Of a DNA stretch of 9,466 bases, positions 6,346-9,466 are shown in pieces. The notes below the pieces were generated by a model. It saw only the letters and a program-made list of their open reading frames with translations, was not told the DNA's origin and did not search any database. Source of the DNA: Thermoplasmatota archaeon. Its GTDB lineage: Bacteria; Pseudomonadota; Gammaproteobacteria; Burkholderiales; Thiobacillaceae. The stretch lies in assembly GCA_023475455.1 (NCBI GenBank), contig JAMCVR010000029.1, forward strand, positions 1 to 9,466. The letters run 5' to 3'. Position 1 is the stretch's first letter. The number at the start of each line of letters is the position of its first letter. The position numbers and the translations under genes were made by a program.

Positions 6346-7361
6346 GTGGACTGCCTCAAGCTCAGCCAGCGCGCACCGGCCAGAGCGGCAGCCGCCAGCG
6401 CCAGCAGCACCCAGTACCCTTCGCGCACCTGGCGCTGCTGCGCCGGGCGCGCCAGGGTCGGTTCGACCCGGTCGATGGCGCGGATCACGCGCGTGGCGTC
6501 GTCGACGCTGGCGATCGCGAAATGCCGGCCGCGGCTGAGTCGCGCCAGGTCAACCAGATCGGGCTGCGGATCGGACTCAACCGGTTTGGATCCGATGCGC
6601 GCGGCACGCCCCGCCGCGAAGGGATCGCTGCCGAACTGCAGGGTGTGGATCGCCACCCCGGCCTGGCGCGCCACGGCCAGCGATTCGGCCGGCGTCAGCG
6701 TGCCGGCGTTGTTGTCGGCGCCGTCGCTCACCAGGAGGATGGCCGGGCGCAGGCGGCGCGTGCGCACCTGCTTCAGCGCCATGCCGAGGGCGTCGCCGAG
6801 CGCGGTATCCGGCCCCGCCATGCCGACCTGAAGCCGCTGGATTTGGGCGATCGCATGCACGCGGTCGAAGGTCGGCGGGGTCAGCGTCGCCACCTCGCTG
6901 CCGAACACGATGACGCCGAAGCGGTCGCCGGGACGGCCGTCGATGAAGCGCGTCAGCGTGTCCTTCAGCACCGTCATGCGTTCGACCTCGCGCCCGTCCT
7001 GCCGGAAATCGCGGATGCTCATGGTGAGCGAGGTGTCGATCAGCAGCACCATGTCGCGCCCTTCCGGCGGCGGCGTGATCCAGTCGCCGACCTGGCGCGG
7101 CTGCGCCAGCGCCAGCACCAGCAGGGCAAACGCCAGCCCGCGCAGCAGGACCGGCCGGCGCAGGCTGGGCGCGGGCAGCTGACCCAGCGCCGCCAGCGGC
7201 AGTGCCGGATGGTTGAGCACCACGCCCAGTGCCTCGCCGCCCTGACTTTCCCCCGACGCACGGCGCCAGGCCAGCCAGCCCCAGGCCGCGACCGGCAGCA
7301 GCAGGGCCAGCCAGAGCGGCTGCGCCAGTTCGAACCCGAGCGGCAAGCCCCATTCAGACAT
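6342..7361 (-). CDS. batA: BatA-like VWA domain membrane protein
   Basis: A 339-residue protein. Helices at about 14-31 and 70-86 are followed by a VWA domain (about 102-295), and a C-terminal helix at about 315-330 returns to the membrane. The MIDAS is DTSLT (109-113), with Thr186 in GPDTALGDAL and Asp213 in LLVSDGADNN. The fifth position of DxSxS is threonine here instead of the usual serine, still a hydroxyl and probably functional. The ATG at 7361 is chosen over an in-frame upstream ATG at 7433 because the latter lies well inside the previous gene, because the protein then begins at the family-typical hydrophobic N-terminus, and because TGGGGA lies five to six bases upstream. It overlaps the previous gene by eight bases and the next by four. 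Together with the VWA-TPR protein it probably forms the periplasm-facing VWA pair that a MoxR ATPase acts with; the client is not known. Confidence 0.9.
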   Translation of the reverse strand: MSEWGLPLGFELAQPLWLALLLPVAAWGWLAWRRASGESQGGEALGVVLNHPALPLAALGQLPAPSLRRPVLLRGLAFALLVLALAQPRQVGDWITPPPEGRDMVLLIDTSLTMSIRDFRQDGREVERMTVLKDTLTRFIDGRPGDRFGVIVFGSEVATLTPPTFDRVHAIAQIQRLQVGMAGPDTALGDALGMALKQVRTRRLRPAILLVSDGADNNAGTLTPAESLAVARQAGVAIHTLQFGSDPFAAGRAARIGSKPVESDPQPDLVDLARLSRGRHFAIASVDDATRVIRAIDRVEPTLARPAQQRQVREGYWVLLALAAAALAGARWLSLRQST

Positions 7362-7779
7362 GGCGTCCCCAGGCTCGGGCGGTTTCGCACAGCGCCGCCA
7401 GCGCCGCGTAGCCATCGGGCGGCGGCGGGGCAAAACGCAGTTGCGTCAGGGTCGTCGCCCAGCCCGCCCAGACGGCTGGATCGATGCCGGATGGGCTGCC
7501 CGCGGCGTCCACCCGGGGCAGGCGATAGCGGACGCGCGCCCAGGCGTCGAGCCGCGCGGCCAGCGCCGGCACGGTGTCCTGCCGCAGGGCTACGGCAGCA
7601 GCAACGTGACGCAGCGCGCGCACCGGGCGGCGCCGCTGCCAAAGCCAGGCCGCACCCGCGATACCCACCACACACGCCAATGCCACTGTTCCCCACAGCA
7701 GCAGGCTGCTGCCGGTCGCCACGATTTCAGGCGCGGCCGGCACGATGATGTCGGCGAGTTCGTTGCGCGGGTCAGCCAT
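7354..7779 (-). CDS. DUF4381-like small membrane protein of the moxR-bat operon
   Basis: A 141-residue protein with one strong membrane helix (about 24-47, SSLLLWGTVALACVVGIAGA), followed by a basic stretch QRRRPVRALRH and a helical cytoplasmic domain ending ALCETARAWGRHV. The N-terminus PRNELADIIVPAAPE resembles the DUF4381 family, whose members begin with a short segment of the type L-D-I-x-x-P before the helix. DUF4381 genes regularly sit between the DUF58 and VWA genes of moxR operons, exactly as here. No enzymatic motif is visible; an adaptor or assembly role is a guess from context. The ATG overlaps the end of the DUF58 gene by eight bases and has no clear Shine-Dalgarno sequence, so translation probably depends on ribosomes finishing that gene. 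If the DUF58 frame is truly broken, expression of this gene may suffer. Confidence 0.8.
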   Translation of the reverse strand: MADPRNELADIIVPAAPEIVATGSSLLLWGTVALACVVGIAGAAWLWQRRRPVRALRHVAAAVALRQDTVPALAARLDAWARVRYRLPRVDAAGSPSGIDPAVWAGWATTLTQLRFAPPPPDGYAALAALCETARAWGRHV

Positions 7780-8997
7780 GGATCAGCAGCGCGACCAGAT
7801 CGTCGGCCTCGCTGTTCACCTGCTGATGGCGCGCCCCGGCACGGGCGAGGCGCACGGCCTGCGCCGCCAGATGATCGGCAAACGCGCTGCGGACAGCGCC
7901 GCGCACCGCGGTCTCGCCGGTGTCGAGCCACACCCGCTGGCCGCTCGCCATGTCGTGAAAACGCACCAGCCCCATCTCCGGCAAGGCGCGCTCGGCCGGG
8001 TCGACGATCTGGATCGCCCACACGTCGCAGCGCGCGGCCAGCCGCGCCAGCGGCGTTTCATGAGCTTCGGCCAGCCAGGCGAAATCGCTGATCAGAACCA
8101 GCCGCGCGCCGCGCGGCAGGCTCGCTTCCAGCGCGGCCAGGCGGTCGGCATGGTGCAGGAATTCGGTCGGCGCGGGGTCGCTGAGCGGCGGGCACGGTGC
8201 CGCCGCCTGTTCGATCAGGCCGAGCGCCGCCAGGCGGCCATGGCGCGCGGGCAGGGTTTCATCCTGCGCGTTCCACAGCGTGGCGCCGATCACGCCGTTG
8301 CGCCCGGCGGTGGCGAAAGCCAGCACCGCGGCCACCCTTGCCGCCTGGGCAACCTTGAGCCGGCGGCGCGTGCCGAAGCGCATCGTGGCGCCGCGATCCA
8401 CCACCAGATGCACCAGCGGCTGGCGCTCCTCGCGGTAGATTTTGAGATGCGCGCGCCCGGTGCCGCCGCCTGTTCGATCAGGCCGAGCGCCGCCAGGCGG
8501 CCATGGCGCGCGGGCAGGGTTTCATCCTGCGCGTTCCACAGCGTGGCGCCGATCACGCCGTTGCGCCCGGCGGTGGCGAAAGCCAGCACCGCGGCCACCC
8601 TTGCCGCCTGGGCGACCTTGAGCCGGCGGCGCGTGCCGAAGCGCATCGTGGCGCCGCGATCCACCACCAGATGCACCAGCGGCTGGCGCTCCTCGCGGTA
8701 GATTTTGAGATGCGCGCGCCCGGTGCGCGCGGTGGTGCGCCAGTCCATGTCGCGGATATCGTCGCCCGGGCTGTACGGGCGCGACTCCTCGAAATCCAGC
8801 CCGCGTCCCAGCCAGCGCGACGCCCAGTCGCCGGCATGATGGTCATGTACCTCGCGCACCGGCAGCGTCGCCAGCAGGCTGGCCTGCGCGGCGAGGCCGG
8901 CCATGTCGGCCGCGGCGATCAGCGGCGCGTGGACCGAGGCCGGCGCATCGGGCGCTGCGCGCCCGCGCGCAAAAGCCTTGAGGCGAGCCAGCCTCAC
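7772..8997 (-). pseudogene. DUF58 protein gene interrupted by a 263-bp tandem duplication
   Basis: The gene starts at GTG 8997, overlapping the moxR stop as GTGA. Codons 1-180 read as normal DUF58 sequence, including the family signature RPYSPGDDIRDMDW (73-86), then TARTGRAHLKIYREE and LVVDRGATMRFGTR. At 8458 the frame enters a second copy of DNA already read, shifted by 263 bases (two beyond a multiple of three). Translation runs 55 nonsense residues to a TGA at 8290-8292. The true C-terminal part continues in another frame to TGA 7772-7774, ending VALLIHG. Deleting one 263-bp copy gives exactly 963 bases, a 320-residue protein of usual DUF58 length. DUF58 proteins are cytoplasmic, distantly VWA-like partners of MoxR ATPases. 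The MIDAS-like stretch DRGAT lacks the first serine of DxSxS. This could be a real mutation, a reversible state or an assembly fault. GTG at 8413 could in principle start a C-terminal fragment. Confidence 0.88.
8195..8726. repeat. 263-bp direct tandem duplication with 6-bp terminal repeats
   Basis: Bases 8195-8457 and 8458-8720 match along their whole length except for one position, A at 8351 against G at 8614. On the minus strand this is GTT versus GTC, both valine. The hexamer CGGTGC occurs at 8195, 8458 and again at 8721, so the duplication is bounded by 6-bp direct repeats. Matching stops at once outside these limits (A8194 against C8457; C8464 against G8727). This is the signature of a slippage or short-homology duplication. 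No insertion-sequence ends are seen. Confidence 0.95.
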
Positions 8998-9466
8998 GGC
9001 GCGGGCACGGCATCGAGCAGGCCGGCGATGAAGGCGTCGCGGCCGAGTTTCTGCAGGCGCGCGTCGAGGCTCAGGGTGATGCGATGACGCAGGCAATCGG
9101 CGGCCAGCTGGCGGACGTCGTCCGGCGTCACGTAATCGCGGCCGCGCAGATAGGCCGCGGCGACCGACGCGTGCAGCAGGGCGAGCGAGGCACGCGGGCT
9201 GGCGCCCACTTCCACCGCATTGGCCCAGTCGGCGCGCCATTCGCCGGGCGCGCGGGTGGCGCGCACCAGGGCGACGATGTAGCGCTCGACGTCCTCGGAT
9301 ACGTGAACCTGCCGCACCTCCTCGCGTGCCGCCAGTACGGTGGCGGTATCGATCACCGCCGCCAGCGGCGCATGACCGGCGCTCGCCGCATGCGCGCGGT
9401 CGCGGCGCAGGATGTCGAGCTCCTCCTGATCGCCGGGGTAATCCAGCGCCACATGCAGCAGGAAGC
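8994..9466 (-). CDS. moxR: MoxR-family AAA+ ATPase, C-terminal part
   Basis: The last 156 residues and stop (TGA 8994-8996) are present; the ATP-binding core with Walker A and B motifs is beyond the right edge. The frame runs to the edge as FLLHVALDYPGDQEELDIL. This matches the end of the AAA+ core, where MoxR proteins usually have RFL(L)x followed by YP and an acidic helix. The lid domain follows with VGASPRASLALLHASVAAAY, then RDYVTPDDVRQLAADCLRHR, which are hallmarks of MoxR. MoxR ATPases act with VWA-domain partners in maturation of protein complexes, as in methanol dehydrogenase or CO dehydrogenase maturation. It is the first visible gene of the operon and overlaps the DUF58 gene by four bases (GTGA). 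An internal GTG at 9452 is not the start, since conserved sequence continues upstream of it. Confidence 0.93.
   Translation of the reverse strand, partial: FLLHVALDYPGDQEELDILRRDRAHAASAGHAPLAAVIDTATVLAAREEVRQVHVSEDVERYIVALVRATRAPGEWRADWANAVEVGASPRASLALLHASVAAAYLRGRDYVTPDDVRQLAADCLRHRITLSLDARLQKLGRDAFIAGLLDAVPAP

Noticed and set aside
7362..7433. A longer batA starting at 7433
   Set aside because: The extra 24 residues lie in the DUF4381-like gene, are Arg-rich and non-conserved in character, and ATG 7361 has a better ribosome-binding site and the usual operon overlap.
4797..7748. A 983-codon open frame on the plus strand across the bat genes
   Set aside because: It runs antisense through several convincing genes and encodes a monotonous Arg/Ala/Pro-rich sequence, typical of a GC-driven shadow frame.
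8195..8726. Duplication as an insertion sequence or integrated element
   Set aside because: No terminal inverted repeats, transposase or foreign sequence; the repeated DNA is the gene's own coding sequence.
8290..9240. A continuous 316-residue protein starting inside moxR and extending into the DUF58 gene
   Set aside because: The first 81 residues are the out-of-frame antisense-like reading of the moxR end, and the last 55 are frame-shifted repeat sequence. Only the 180 residues from GTG 8997 are genuine DUF58 sequence.

Overview
The window looks like chromosome from a high-GC, sulfur-oxidising proteobacterium, most likely a betaproteobacterium of the Thiobacillus/Sulfuricella kind. The reasons are the gene order soxZ-soxA-soxB, a SoxA with a single haem motif, and uniformly GC-rich coding with tightly packed genes. 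The genus is inferred from general resemblance, not from a search.

Left part (1-2998, + strand): the end of a thiosulfate-oxidation (sox) cluster. It holds the 3' end of soxZ, then a hairpin, soxA, a strong terminator, soxB and a second terminator. SoxZ (with SoxY, off the window) carries the sulfur substrate. SoxA (with SoxX) attaches thiosulfate to it oxidatively. SoxB hydrolyses the terminal sulfone to sulfate in the periplasm.

Middle (2999-3172): a short AT-richer intergenic segment between convergent genes. It carries two diverged direct copies of a dispersed-repeat-like sequence containing, on the minus strand, ACCACAGAGG-like cores. The copy next to batD contains the stop codon of that gene.

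Right part (3173-9466, - strand): a moxR-bat operon, read right to left. The order is moxR (C-terminal part only), a DUF58 gene, a short DUF4381-like membrane protein, a BatA-like VWA protein, a fused BatB/BatC VWA-TPR protein, and BatD. Every junction overlaps by 4-8 bases, so the genes are probably co-transcribed and translationally coupled. The family picture is a MoxR AAA+ ATPase working with membrane-anchored VWA proteins in assembling or protecting envelope or metal-containing complexes. The real client is unknown.

The most notable observation is a 263-bp tandem duplication inside the DUF58 gene. Its copies differ at one base, and it is bounded by the 6-bp direct repeat CGGTGC. Because 263 is not a multiple of 3, it breaks the frame. 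Removing one copy restores a perfect 320-residue DUF58 protein. This is a recent mutation, a reversible on/off state, or an assembly error. Otherwise the region consists of known families; I see no phage, CRISPR array, tRNA or rRNA, and no clearly new system.
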